Shown here piece after piece: positions 39,207 through 63,604 of a DNA stretch of 64,000 nt. Every line of letters begins with the position of its first letter. The first letter of the stretch is position 1. The position numbers and the translations under genes are program-made. The notes under the pieces are model-generated. The model ran no database searches. It was not told the DNA's origin and saw only the letters and a program-made list of their open reading frames with translations. Origin of the DNA: Eleginops maclovinus (lineage: Eukaryota > Chordata > Actinopteri > Perciformes > Eleginopidae); contig NC_086351.1 in assembly GCF_036324505.1 (NCBI RefSeq), positions 5,822,001-5,886,000 on the forward strand. Reading direction: 5' to 3'.

Positions 39207-42200
39207 AAATATTGTTTGCATTGATTTAAACTTTGTTTAATTGTCTCTATTCTGTCTTTTTTGTTGTCTTGGAGTCTGCTGGCTGCTTTTGTATATTTGT
39301 TTGCTATAACTGAAAGTGTACTTATGATGTTAACTGTGTGTGCTAAAGTGTTCTTCAATGCTGCTGAAATGTGCTGTTTATTTCTTTAAGTATGCTGGCT
39401 TCCATATTTTACTCATATGCTGTTTAAAACTATGCTAAATGTGCAGTTTGTTTGCATTGGTTGTAATTGCCAATAACTGAATTTCTTCCTGTTGTGGCTG
39501 AGTGCATTTTTCCTCTTGGTTGTTTGGCATGTGCAGTTGTGATGCTTGATGTTTGATTCTTTATAGTGGCTTAATTGGTTTTGTGGCATGTCTCCTTTTA
39601 TGATGTTGCCATTGTTTTGCAGTGGTGCCTCTGGTTTGCAAGTTGGCTTCTGTTATGCAACCATATTGCACACAGCGTATTTACATAATGATTCAACTGT
39701 ACTGTGATATTGATTTTATGAAAAACACAGCATGGCTTTAATGTTTTTCAAATTTGCTTCATATTTGTCTCAGATAGATGCATTTTTTAAGTTGTTTTTA
39801 TTGGACAACTTTCTTCTACTTTACTTCTATGGTTACATTGCTGTCAAAACCAATTGTAGTTTTTCTGCAAACTTTTTTTCAAAACTGCCACTCGGGAACC
39901 AGGTGCTATTATATTTGTTGTCTCTTGCAGGGATAAGGTCGACATATAGAGTCCACACACTAGTATAATGCCCTGTATCTAATGTGGTATTGTGGGTAAA
40001 GCATTATCCTCACTTCCAAAACACTGCTGTTCTAACTTCAGTGATGGGGTCAGAGCTTAGGCGGCCAATATCAACTCCCCATTCACATAGTAAATCAGTT
40101 TCTTGTCAGTTGGCTGATGGAAATATTGTTTGGCTGCCAATATAGACCTGCAGAACATTGATGAAATCCCACACTGTGTGATTGTTTGTACTACATTAGC
40201 ACAAGTCAATCATTGGTGCTTTGGAGATTTGGAAGTTGTGAAAGTAGGAATTCTTGGCATGTCAATAAAGCTATACAAAAAGGAAAAATATACAAACTAG
40301 ACATCAGTGTATGGCATGCATGTGTTCAAATTCTTTCTGCTAGCCAACCCAAAGCTAGACATGTCAGTCTTACATTGACGCTGGTGTAGCTTGCCTGGAA
40401 GAAGGTCTTGGTTTAAGTTGGGGGTAGGACGAGAACTTCCGCCTCCTCAAAATACAAATATTTTTTCAAATGTCGCCCACACTGAAATCTTGTTCTTGAA
40501 AAAGCCCCTCATGTGGTCACAGTGTTTCCGAATTCAGTGGCGTTTATGGTGTAGACTCTTTAAGATGGCTCTGTAATTATATTTGTATAAACCTCTTGGG
40601 AATGGCGTCTACCCCAAAATAATAGGACCCAAATTATGTTTTACTTGAACCACGATTCACATGTTGAATAGAGCATAGTTTTCATTTAACAGGATGTAAA
40701 CATGTAATTAAAGGCAACCCATCTTAGCATGATGCTAATTATAGATCTGAGACAATACATCAATAAAATGAAGTTGACATCAACATGAGGGAAAACCAGT
40801 TATGGCAAGGTGTGAATCGAAAACCACAGCGCGGCGTGGGAAATATCTCTGCAAAGCTTAACATAGACTGTGGGTCTTTGGTTGATTTCAGAAACCTGCC
40901 TTTACAGATGGTGTCTATATTAAACCACCTCTTTAATAATAATATGTTAGCCTCATGGCCGCATTATAAACCTTTTGGAGTAGCACATGATTTTCATTAT
41001 TATTTGTGTTCAATTGACGCTTTATATTTAAAAACGAAATGTCTGTCTGTGGCAGATTTATTGCCATCTCCCATGAGATCATGCACATGATTTGTTTCTG
41101 CGTGTGTCCAGCTCTTTCTTTGATAGAGGCGGACTGTTCTTCGTCAGCTCCTCTTTCTCCATTTCTAATTTTACCTCAGAGGATTTTTTTTTTTTTTGTA
41201 TATGACCTCTAAGCTCCAAAATGTTCTCTCTGTTCTCAAGACTCAGTTTCCAGTACCAAGTAATCTTACTTGTCTTACATTCCTCTAATATTAAGCTGCA
41301 CTCTGTCAAATATTTGCATGTGGTGAATTCTGATTTATAGGGTATAATGGTATAAAGCAGCTTTAGTGTAGGCAGCAGCCGTCATCCCTGATGTTTTTAC
41401 ATTTTTTGAAGGTCCTCTGTGAAAAAAGTAAAAGCCTCACTTGTGTGTGCAGGGCTTTACAAACTGGACCTTCAGTGTTCATATCTTGCATTTTCACAAT
41501 GTCAACTGACACTTTTTTTAACCCCATGTCCAAGAGGGAATGTGCGCTCAATGACCATTATTCAACACCGTTTTTTAAAAAAATAGTATGTTCCCATGGA
41601 AGTTTCAGAAGCACCCGGTCCCTGATGAGCTCCAGATGTTGTCCAGATGTGATCTACAGTGGGCAACTCTAGTAGGCTCAGACATTAGCACACCAACACC
41701 GCCACCATTTGGAGCAGAAACCAAATCAATACCTATGTATACTCTGTAGATAGCTTGGTGTTAAATGCATTTAAGTTATGGTACGGTTTCAAAGAATTTC
41801 TCATGAATTGCCTTCTCAAGCTCTCTGTATCCATCGAAATGAGTCACTATGTTCAAAGTCTTCAGAGTGAGTCAGTTTTTTCTCGTTGACACGGGATACC
41901 TTTTTCACTTAACTACAAACTCTGTTACGAAAGTTACCCCTGAAGCATCTCAACATCAATTAACATCAGCCATTCTTGTTTGAGTCTTAACAGTTTTACT
42001 GTTTGAAATTATTTTTGATTTTTGTTTTTTAATGACAGATCGCTATTGCCTGTTCACTTCCACCAATCCAGCACTCACTGAAAAGTTGAACACTTGTTTT
42101 CTGTGTATTAGTCACACAGTGCCACCCAGTGGATCAATGCAGCATTACATTCTGGTGTCTGAAAATCACCTGCACCATTTTTTCACATACTTCAAGTATT

Positions 42201-42672
42201 AACATTCAAGTAACAAAACCCCTTCGGATGACTCTAAAATGACTTTAAAATTATATTTAAAGTGTTTGCAAAAGACATCACAATATTCCCTCCTATATAC
42301 AGCTGCATGTATTATATATTCTACTGAGGCGTTCAGTAAGTAAATGTTAAACGTACAGTGTGTAATAAAAGGGACAGTTGAAACAGCACAATGTAAGACA
42401 TTAATTTGCAACTCATTTTACATGTTTGACTTCCAGCATAAAAAATATGTAAAAAAATTTAACAACACATAATTAAAAGTATTTTGCTCCAGTTCAATGC
42501 AGGATGAGCTAATCCTATGTCCAACTATATTCTCTAATTTAGCCCTCACACGTTTGTCTACAGTAGGAGAGCTTGCTTGTCTTCTCGATTCTCATTTTAT
42601 GTTAGAAAAACTTGCAGTACAAAAGCTTGCATGGCACAGTGTCAGACAGCACAGTCAAAGCCTGTGTTGGGA
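39207..42672. other. Intergenic stretch, including SH3D21 3' UTR at its right end
   Basis: The right few hundred bases must be the SH3D21 3' UTR, because its stop codon is at 42675-42673 on the - strand. No canonical AATAAA is seen on that strand within the first 400 nt; CATAAA near 42600 is a weak candidate. The 101-codon + frame at 40785-41090 has an unusual composition but no family resemblance or splice context. Confidence 0.45.
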
Positions 42673-54507
<11,835 letters not shown>

Positions 54508-54728
54508 GGTGTCGTTCTGTCTTTCTCCCTCAGATTTGCAATATCTCCACAAAAAAGCAAACAAAGTCTCGAGCAGAAGGAGAACTGAAAGAGTGTGGTC
54601 GTGTTGTCTGAGACTGAGCGATATGGCAGCCAAGGCCCTTCTTCCTACTTGTCAAACATTAACATTGAGCAACTTTTCCTGAGGCTAGTCAAGGCAAGTC
54701 AACAGCAAGAAGTAGGATGGGTCAGTGC

Positions 54729-54750
54729 AGAGAGAGAGAGAGAGAGAGAG
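54729..54750. repeat. Short (GA)n repeat
   Basis: A 22 bp AG tract followed by purine-rich GGGAGGGA-type sequence up to about 54798. It lies just upstream of the SH3D21 start exon. Confidence 0.85.
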
Positions 54751-54982
54751 TGCAATAGAGGGAGAAGGAGGAGAGAGGGAGGGAGGGAAAGGGGGGTAAA
54801 CAGGTAAGACAGGTTTATGGTGAAAGAACAGAGCTCGTAAGTGAGGCTTAGAATAGAGCATGACATCATAAGTCACCACAATAATATTACAGGACAAAAG
54901 TCAGTATTTACAGGAAGCAGTTAAGCTTAAATGCAGGTCTGCTGTGCTCTTTCGTACATTTCTATTGTGTGTGATCACTCAC

Positions 54983-55055
54983 CACTTTTTGTATGCTGGG
55001 AGGAGTGTGTGAGTGTCTCGGTAATGTTGTGGTTTCTGTACGCACCTAAAGGCAA
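54983..55055 (-). other. sh3d21: Candidate 5' UTR exon of SH3D21
   Basis: On the - strand an acceptor-like GCCTTTAG precedes, and a strong donor (AAGTG/gtgagt at 54983/54982) follows, a short segment about 480 bases upstream of the ATG exon. A second acceptor (CTCTTTCAG, exon start 54584) would open the ATG-containing exon. This fits a non-coding leader exon but is not proved. Confidence 0.3.
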
Positions 55056-57002
55056 AGTGGCTAGAGAGTTATAGAAAGCAGAAGACAGAATTTCACAAAC
55101 CCATACCGGATAATACATGCATTTTATAAGAATGATTCAAATGTACTTTAGTAGCTCACCCTGTCTTTTGCTAAACATGTTGTGTGCTTAAAAACAATTC
55201 CTCTACGTCTAGTTTTATTCACTTGAGGAAATGATCTTTTTTTTATCCTGTAAAAGTTTTCTCCTGGTGATACTGAGTGACAGCTCAGCCAAATATGTAG
55301 AAAAAAGGTTTGAAAGCTGATATCAATTTGTAACAAATGGCTTTATTTCCAAATAAACAGAATTTACAGCAAAAATCACCAATTTGACCCTGAGGTTTTG
55401 TGTCATAAAGAAGAGAATAATTGTTTTTTTGTTTTATATTTATACTTGGTGACCCAGACATGTCAGAGGGCAGAACATGTGACTCAGGGTTTTTAAACTT
55501 GTGGTTGCAAAATGCTAATGTCTGAATACTTTTGTTATGAAACAAAAGATAGCGGTGTCATCGGAAGACTTGCAAACCATGTAGTCATTTTCCTGGGCAG
55601 CTGATGCATTCATTTGTTTACAATGAGAAACAATTGGTGTGTTGTGATCGGGGCGCTCTGTGAATAAAAATTTGCAAACAGCAAGTGCAGTCGTATTGTT
55701 CTCTAGGTGTGTATTAACGAGATAGACTCATCCGTTTGTTTACGTATATGTTAATCCTCTCTGGTGTCACTGTTAAAGAAAGTCATCATCTAGCTGCGGA
55801 CATGCATTAGGCCACAGATTGCTTGATTTTTTTCTCAAAAAAAGGCAGACATTAAAGTAATCAGTGTCTCTTTAATTTACAGTCTCCAAGAAGAAAAAAC
55901 ATTATCAACATCTATTTTTAAAAAAGCAATATTCTCAACGCAGGCGACACTTAAAACAGTAAAATGTGAATCTGGTGGCCTGAATTGTACAAATAAGACC
56001 AGCGGATCCACAGCAAGGCACTTAAATGTAAATGTAATTCAATGATAATGGCAGTTTTACACACACAGATGAGCTTTATTCTAGACTTCAAGTCATTTAG
56101 TGATGATAACTAACATTTTTTACTCTAAACAGAGGCTAATTTGAGTGTTTTCCCCACAATTTTGACACCGTTGAACACAACTTACATAAGTGATTAAATC
56201 CTCATTGGCTTGTATCAAAGCCACAAATGAAAAGCACATCAGTATAAAGAGGGGAATTCCTTTACAGAAGTTAAACTCCACGTTTGGGAAAAGAGTATAA
56301 TCAACACCAATACTACACATTGATAAGTGTTATCCACGATGAAGCAAAGAGCATTTTGTTGATGTTAAAATGTTTAATGAGAAACATCTACACCAGCTAG
56401 TTGTGTTGATCTGTTGGGTGTTGTACAAAGAAGGATAGTAGAGCATAACCTTTGACCCCTTACAGTTTGGTCCCGTGTCAGATCAGGGTCTTTGTAGAGT
56501 GTTGCATTATATCAACATGTCCTACGTTGTTTTTATTGCTGCAATTAAATCCAGATAAGACACAGCTGAAAACAAAAGCCTGCTTTTTCTAGAAAGTTAT
56601 AAATGATTTATCTTGTTACCCACTCACAAAACATGTCTTCAGTTGCACAAGTATAAGGCACACGCTGATTTTATCTAGGATATGATTTTCTTTCTCAAAA
56701 AACAATTTTCTTTTTCTAACAATGAAACATTTTCCCCTCTAACCATAAAAAGCTAAAAATATGTAACTTAAATCCACATTTGTATGAGAAACATCAATTC
56801 AACCTTAAACAGTGCATCTACTAGATATGAGTTCTATCCTTATGTCGAAAATAGTTATGTTTAAAGTTAAGTCAGTACTTTACGCTGACATTAAAGTCTA
56901 AAAGGGTCTTAAAAGAGTCCATTGTGCTGTGTAGAATCACCAAGTGAGATTGTTTAAAAGCACAGAAGAAAAATTAAGATTTTCAGCATACTGCTTAACT
57001 GC
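55056..57002 (-). other. thrap3: Intergenic stretch and THRAP3 3' UTR
   Basis: The part adjacent to the THRAP3 stop is 3' UTR on the - strand. AATAAA on that strand occurs at 56537-56532 and at 56080-56075. The latter has a TCTGTGTGTG element about 10 bases downstream and is the better candidate, predicting a UTR of about 930 nt. No other gene is seen. Confidence 0.5.
56075..56080 (-). terminator. thrap3: Probable THRAP3 poly(A) signal AATAAA
   Basis: AATAAA on the - strand, followed by a TG-rich element. An alternative hexamer lies at 56537-56532. Confidence 0.4.
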
Positions 57003-60000
57003 TCAAGTCTTCTCCCCTTCCATTCCTCCATCTTTATGGTCCTGTTGACTCTCCTCTTCCTGAGCGTTGTCTTGCTCCCCGTTGATCTGGAACTTGTCAT
57101 GGGCCCATTTGGGGCTGTTGGTGTTGGGGCCTCCGGTGGCTTTGCGGATGATAAATCGAGCCCTTCCACGCGAAGCGCTTCCACGTCCGCGCCCTCGGTT
57201 GTCAAACCACTTGCACTCTGCTTCTCGTTCTCTGTCGTCGTGCTGAGAGAAAAAGTATAAAGTGTTGTTATTTACAAACTTGAGCTATAGATTAAACAAC
57301 ACCATGTGATTAATTTAAACAAAGATGGCAGGACTGAATGGTTAAGATCCTACCAGGTAGTATTTTCTGCTCTTGGGAGTGAACTCGGGGTCCCAGTCTT
57401 CACTTTTTGGTTCTACTTCCATGTTTGCTATGGGGTTGCTATGTGAACTGTTTCCCTGATTATTGCCTCTGTTCCAGCTCCGGCCACGTATTCGGACTTG
57501 CTGTAAACAGATAATAAGGCAAGAACAATTTACAGTGTAAGTTTACGAAGCCATTGTTCCAAACTATGCTCCCCCATCATGCGTTAAACTTACAAATCCT
57601 CCTCTGGCCTTCCTCCTTCGACTGGTCCTGTTGACTCTGTTTGACCCAGTCTGGCTCTGTCGAAGGCCTTTTTCTTTGGGATCAGACTTGCCATGGGGCT
57701 GATCTTCTTTATGGGACTTAGAAGACGAGGAGGAAGAAGATGAACTTGAATGACTGCGCTTCTTTTCACCTTTCCTAGAAGGTCAAAAAGGTACATTCAA
57801 AATCTTTCACGGCCAAAAACATTTGTAGCTTTTTCTAAACATTACACGACAGTTTCACATACTTTGATCTCTTTCGGCTTTTCGAGAACTTCTCCAAAGA
57901 TCTCTCTCCACTAGAATCTGGGGACTCTCCCACAGCTTTTCCCCGATTACAATCTCCCTCATGGCTGGAATATTTCTTACGGCGTTCAATATCCAAACGA
58001 AGATCCATTGGATCCTCCTTTATTTTATCCACGCCATCCTGAGCAAATCAAAAACAGAACACAACGTCGTGGATAGACTTTGGATTAGCATGTAGCTGCT
58101 ATCAGTCGGCTTTAAACAGTAAGGTCCATGGGTAAAGGGGGGGAAACCTGGGTAACAGCCAGCTGGCATAAATAAAACCAAGCCATTCTGGAGGGAATTT
58201 TCTAGAGCACTTAAAGGGCCAAACCAGTAGTTTTGCATGTTTAGGATTTCCTTAAAATCTGAGCCATTCTTCAGAGCAAATGTTTTAGCTTGATTTCTGC
58301 CTTCACAGCAGCTTTTTTTTTAATCTGGTACAAATATCTACTTCAAAAGACTTAAGATTTGCTGCAGATAGGCAATTCATCACCGTCAATATTTAGTCAG
58401 CTGTATCTTGGGTTAAAATCAAGTGGTCCTCCTTACTGGTGCATTTATGCTTGTGGGAAAGTCCAGAATCCACGGCTCCACTCCAAGACTCTGCTGCACT
58501 ACAGCAACACATGGTCCAGCATTTTTTCACATGATCTTTGCTCCTTTGTCTTCCATGTATGACATGTCTTCCACTTGAACATCTGTGAGCATCACAGACA
58601 TGGTTCTTTCAGGTATTTTAAAACCAAGTCTTTTTAAAGCAATCCCTGAATGTTCACGGTGATGTATTGCCTATTTCAAACAAGATTCAAGTCACTTTAA
58701 ATGTGTCATCACACTGATTTAAAAGTTTACAAACTGCCTAGATGAGTTACTGTATGAATGGCAAAATGACTGGTATGGTTCTTTAAAAATGGGGAAGAAA
58801 AAGATGATAGGACTGTTCATGCTAATTGAAGTTCAATGTTTAGTAGTTTTCACCCCTCATGTTTACAAATGCTTGACCATAAGTGTGCATGCTCATCAAT
58901 AAAGAAGTATTGTGAGGGTTTACTCAGAAAGTTAGGCATGTATTTAAACACAGTTGCATAAAGGTGCTTGCTGTCGCTAATTTCCGTTCTTTATTTTGTT
59001 AAAGAATACTTACGAAGACAATGTCTTAGAGTCCTTTGAACAGCTTTGGCACAGTGACTTCCTTTTCTGAACTTATATGATTCATTAGCCTTGGTCAGGC
59101 TCTTGCCCACAGTCTAAGCAATTCACCATGTGAGAAGGTGACATATAACAAACAACAAAGTCAAAGTGCCTTATTTTGCATTTGCATTTCTTAGACTGTG
59201 CATCTCCCTCAAGGTAAGCCACAGGCTTTCAGAGAGTGCAGTCTAAAGGCATCTGGCTTGCTCATTCGTTTGCTGGTGTTTGTTTTTCCAACACAATTCA
59301 TACTGCAAAATATTCAGTCACCTTGTAAGTGCCATCCTCTGAGCTTTTCATCGCCTCAAAAAGTTGAGAGTGTTTCTTAAAAGCTCTTGGTGAAACGTCA
59401 ATTCTCCTGTGAGAAAGAAAAACAATTCAGACATGATCATTTATTGCACATATTCAGGAACTACGGTACAGGGGCCACAATGACAAACTTGGCTACATTG
59501 AACTGCAGGGACGACACAAACAGACAAAAAGAAAAGAAAATCGGGTGTGAAAAAAAAAAGGTCCTCCATCAAGCATAAGAAAAACATAAGCAAAGATAGT
59601 CTGTTGATTTTCAGGTAGGAAAGGTGAGAGAAATACCTGAAAGCTGTTAAAAGAGGAGGTGAAGCCACAGCACACTGAAGGTGAGAGGGTCACTCAATAG
59701 GCGACTCTACCTGTGTATCTCTGGGCTTTTTCTTGGCTTCATCAATTCCTTCTCTGCAGCTCGTCTTTGGTACATGGTGAACCGCTCGTTTAGAGTCATT
59801 CCAGAGGACGGAAAGTGCTGAGCTGTGCAGGAAAACATTAATAACAGCTGTTAGAGGCATTTGTGCTTCTTGTGGCAGTCCCTTTTAAATCCCACTGTGA
59901 TACTTCATTTCAATTGAAATTGCCATATGCGATAGATTTTATAACATTCAAAAACACCATCTGTTTGCATAGAAAGAAGTTGTCCTTCTCTCATTATTAA

Positions 60001-62375
60001 CCATGTGGTGTGATGAGATTACTCCACTGTGGACAGCAACAGGACTTACCTTTAATGTGGTGAACGATGGTGACTATGTGTTGAGCAAACAGCTCGGAGG
60101 GACTCCTCTGTAACTGAGGAGCCTGAACATGTTGAAAGATAGAGCGAAACTCCTGATCCTTTTTTGAGGACTGAACAAGATCCTGGGACAACTGTCGCTC
60201 CTCAGCTAAAATATTAGAGCTGAAAATGACAACAAAAAAGTATTTAGTCTGTTGCTTTTTGATTTAATATACACTAAAAACAGTTGTCAGATCACATGGA
60301 ACAGTATTAAAACGGTTAAAGTCTTCATTATATCATTTTCTTAACAAATCAGTACACCATACAGTTATATTAGCTTCTACTGCCTCAGCTGGAGGTACAG
60401 ATATGACGTCTGACCTCCTGAGGACAGACACAGTATGGGACAAGGAATCATTATGTGATGCTCACCTCATCAGCCTCTCTCCGAGGAAATCCATTCTGAC
60501 ATTTACTTTTGGTTCCTGTTTTCGTGAGGACATGAAAGGAGTGTCCTCTCCCCTGAGCTCTACGTCAGGGTTCCTCCATGGTGGTGGTGTAGGAGATGGG
60601 ATAGAGGGAGAGTTTGTCATCTTCCTGGCTTTACCTGCCATGTCTGGTGACAGTTCCTCAAATTTTCCTGCCATCTCCCTCTTAGCGAGGGCAGCAGATA
60701 TTGCCGCTACTCTATCCTGCTTTCGACTAAGATATACATCTTCTGCCGCGGAGTCAAGGTCACAGCTAGCAGCCTTTGAATAACTCACATTTTGCCATTT
60801 GCTAAAGCATTCATCAAACAGCTCCCGGGCTGAGTGTGTGACCCTGATCTTTGTCTTAGAGGACTCTTCCCCATTTTGCCAGTCTTTGTGAAGTGACTTT
60901 GAATGAGGCTTGACTATCATCTCCTCCTCTTCCTCCCCGTCAGCAGACAGAAAGGGAGAAGCTTTCAGAAAGCTGTTCAGAGACACTTCATCACCATTGT
61001 CGTCGTTGTATTTTCTTGACACTGGGTCAGAAATATTCTTGGCTGCTCTGCCATTCACTTTCCCTTGTTCCATTTCCACATCATTTGCATCTGTTTTCTT
61101 GCCATTTTCCAAAGCTTTGGCTTTTTTATTTTGCTCCTCCAAAAACCTAAAGAAAGACAAAGAGATGAAGAACTGAATCTAACTGGGCATGAGACAGCTG
61201 TACAAGTGAAACCAATCGTTTGTACGACAAGATGTCATGAGAGGCCTTACAAATAGCATTTACTATAATAATTATGTATTCAATCATGACAGAAGGACGT
61301 TAACACATGCAGAATTTCATTCAAAGACAATGTCGACAAATATCATATTTTGAATCCCCCTAACCCTCCAAACATTTATTTTTTTGTATATCTCTAGAGC
61401 TTGTATAGATTGATAAACTCGTGAGAATTAATATGATTTAAAAAAGAGTAAGACCAGTCTTACTGTCTGAAGGCAATGGAGATGGCAGTTTTATCTCCAT
61501 CCAGGTATTCCTCGTTGGAGAAGAAGTCAAAGCTGGAGAGCATTGGATTTAGACCTTCATTAGAGGGTTTTTTTGTTGAGGGTGAACTACCCACCGTCCT
61601 CCAGGAGGGGGCGCCATTGCTGATGTCCTTTGTGATTTTAGGGGAAGGACTAGACTGGTTGGTAAACTGGTTGTTCGGACCAACAATAACAGCAGAGCTT
61701 GCCAGGCTACTGGCTCTCTTTGGACTGCTGCTGCAGTCCGTCAGGCCTTGCCAGTTCCCCTCAGCTTTCCCACTGCAGCCGCTTTCTTTAGCATCTCCTG
61801 CCAACACACTGACAGGCTCCGCTGGCTCCTCATCTCCCCCTCCTCCCTTTTGGGCCTCATTGGAGACAGAAAGCTCGTCTTTCACATCTTTGGAGTTTGG
61901 ATTAGTCAGCAACAAGGCTGGCTTCCATTTGGGAGAGGAGGAGTGTGAGGAAGAGGAAGAATGCTGCGAGTGTCTGGATAAAGGCGAGGAGGATCGGTCT
62001 GAGTGGTGAGAGTGACCACGAGGGGGGCTTCCAGAGCGCTCCTGGAGGTTGTGAGAGCGTCCTCGTGCATGGTTTGGCTGCTGCTGCTGGTTTTGCTGTT
62101 GTTGCTGCTGCTGTTTTTGAGGGTACTGCTGCTTCCAATTCTTCCAGTTGGGGCGGAAGTTGTTATTGTTGTTGTTGTTGTAGCCACCTCCCCCACCGCC
62201 ACGCTGGTAACGTCCACGTGGGAAGAAGCCCCGCCCCCGCCCCCTGAAGTTGTACGGCCTCCGGAAGCCGCGGTGGTAGCCCCGGAACTCACGGCCGTTC
62301 TGGTATCCCCTCGGGTATTTCTTCTCCCGGTTGTGAGATGGAGAACGAGATCTTGACCATGACCGAGACCTAGAG
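57003..62375 (-). CDS. thrap3: THRAP3 (TRAP150), nuclear RNA-processing factor, 5' partial
   Basis: Nine exons in transcript order: 62375-61464, 61146-60466, 60219-60050, 59822-59711, 59406-59322, 58038-57863, 57774-57594, 57500-57354, 57242-57003 (TGA at 57005-57003). Phases agree throughout (2704 nt, about 900 aa; human 955). The order is RS segment ([18 protein letters not shown]), RGG-like [20 protein letters not shown], then N/Q-rich and serine-rich regions. The family core follows: [85 protein letters not shown]. The C-terminus has [20 protein letters not shown], an arginine-rich stretch and [14 protein letters not shown]3 works in pre-mRNA splicing, mRNA export and decay and the DNA-damage response, and was first found with Mediator/TRAP. 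BCLAF1 is the nearest relative; [18 protein letters not shown] is of THRAP3 type. The RS-rich N-terminal exon is not seen. Confidence 0.93.
62073..62184 (-). repeat. thrap3: Poly-Gly/Asn/Gln tract inside THRAP3
   Basis: In the - strand frame, [15 protein letters not shown] (N run near 62181-62160) is followed by [19 protein letters not shown] (near 62125-62073), made of mixed CAA/CAG and AAC/AAT codons. The human protein has no such run at this position. The codon mixture shows it is not a very recent pure-repeat expansion. Confidence 0.85.
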
Positions 62376-63587
62376 CTGTGAGTGAAAGCGAGAGGGTAAA
62401 GAAAGAACCTAGTTATTGCCTTTTTTCTTCCAAAGATGAGCACAATTGTAGTTGTGTAGTTTTTGGCCCTTTTTTTGATGAATGTAATGAAATTAAATAC
62501 AGCACTGCCTTTACACTTCACATCTGTCTAGTGTAGTCTCTCTTACAAACCTTTTCTAAGCAGACAGACAGTACATGAATGATGGTGAAATGACAGTGAC
62601 AGTGATGATATAGCTCAATACAATAAGACAATTATAAACTGGTCAGTAATTAATACAAATATTTGAGGCAATGTGTATCGTAGACCGGTGTGTATATAAT
62701 CATAATTTATATAATCATTGGTCGCCTGACCTGGGTATGATAACGTGCTTGCAAACTACAGGTATTGAATGAATGTTTGTTGTTTTTGGTGGTTTTAATT
62801 GATAAATACATTTGAAAATTAAAACATATACCATAAAATATCGGGACAGTGAAACCATAGAAGTAATCACTTAAAGCAAAACAACACTGCCACTCAGAAA
62901 ATACTTTAAACATAAGGTGAAGTTAGGTTAACCATTGGCCTACAGACATGCACACACTTATATAAAACATATCCACATAAAGTTGCATCCAACATCATAA
63001 ATCGTTTGGGATTGACAAAACACGTGTCAGTACAGAACAGCCCACATGAGGAGCGCTGCATGGAGAAAGCAGACTTCACACGGTGGTTCTGGCCAGGCTG
63101 CAGGGACCAACTCGGCCACATGGGGGCTCTACTGCACTTCTGATAAAAAAAAGCCTTGTGTCGTCCACTAGCATGAACCTTAAACACAGTTTTAAGCAAT
63201 GAGATAGTATGTTCTCTTATTTAAAACAGTGGTTCAGTCAGCCCAACATGCATCTTTCAAGCATTTCAACACAACTTTTGAATATAAACGGAGCAAATCC
63301 AGTGTAGACGTCAAACTAGCCTTGTTCTAAAAGCATTTTCTCTACAGCTACTTCTTTTGCAACTTTCCTACAACTGTCACTAAATAAAAAGTAACTCCTC
63401 AGACAATGTCCGTATTATACTTTTCATTTAAAAAAAAAGGAACATATGAGAAGTTAGGGTTAGGGTTACAAAGCCTACATATATTGCAGATACAATAGTT
63501 TGAATTGACAGCCCAAAACAGCACCACACTTCATGCAAATAAATGTTAAAACCATATTCAAAGGCTTAAAAAAAGCACAAGACTCAC
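62376..63587 (-). other. thrap3: Putative THRAP3 intron or upstream region
   Basis: No RS-rich coding exon is visible on the - strand in this interval. The sequence is AT-rich with no recognised repeat. It is bounded on the left by the acceptor CACTCACAG of the long exon. Confidence 0.4.
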
Positions 63588-63604
63588 CTAGTGTGTTTTT
63601 GCAT
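63588..63604 (-). CDS. thrap3: Candidate short first coding exon of THRAP3
   Basis: An ATG followed by four codons (MQKHT) and two bases ends at a near-perfect donor (CTAG/gtgagt). Its phase 2 matches the next exon exactly, giving a serine at the join and continuing SSRSRSW. It would replace the roughly 45-residue RS-rich start of the human protein. The alternative is that this is an unrelated donor-like site or a leader exon, with the true RS exon lying beyond 64000. Confidence 0.3.

Noticed and set aside
40785..41090. 101-codon + frame between EVA1B and SH3D21
   Set aside because: No domain, AT-rich, no splice context. I treat it as chance.
61476..62009. 177-codon + frame
   Set aside because: It is antisense to the long THRAP3 exon, whose - strand reading is strongly supported. 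Its length comes from the low-stop composition of the opposite strand.
63455..63472. Telomere-like TTAGGG units (GTTAGGGTTAGGGTTA); similar CCCTAACCC near 28771
   Set aside because: Only two units each, isolated. Chance or minor relics, not an interstitial telomere array.
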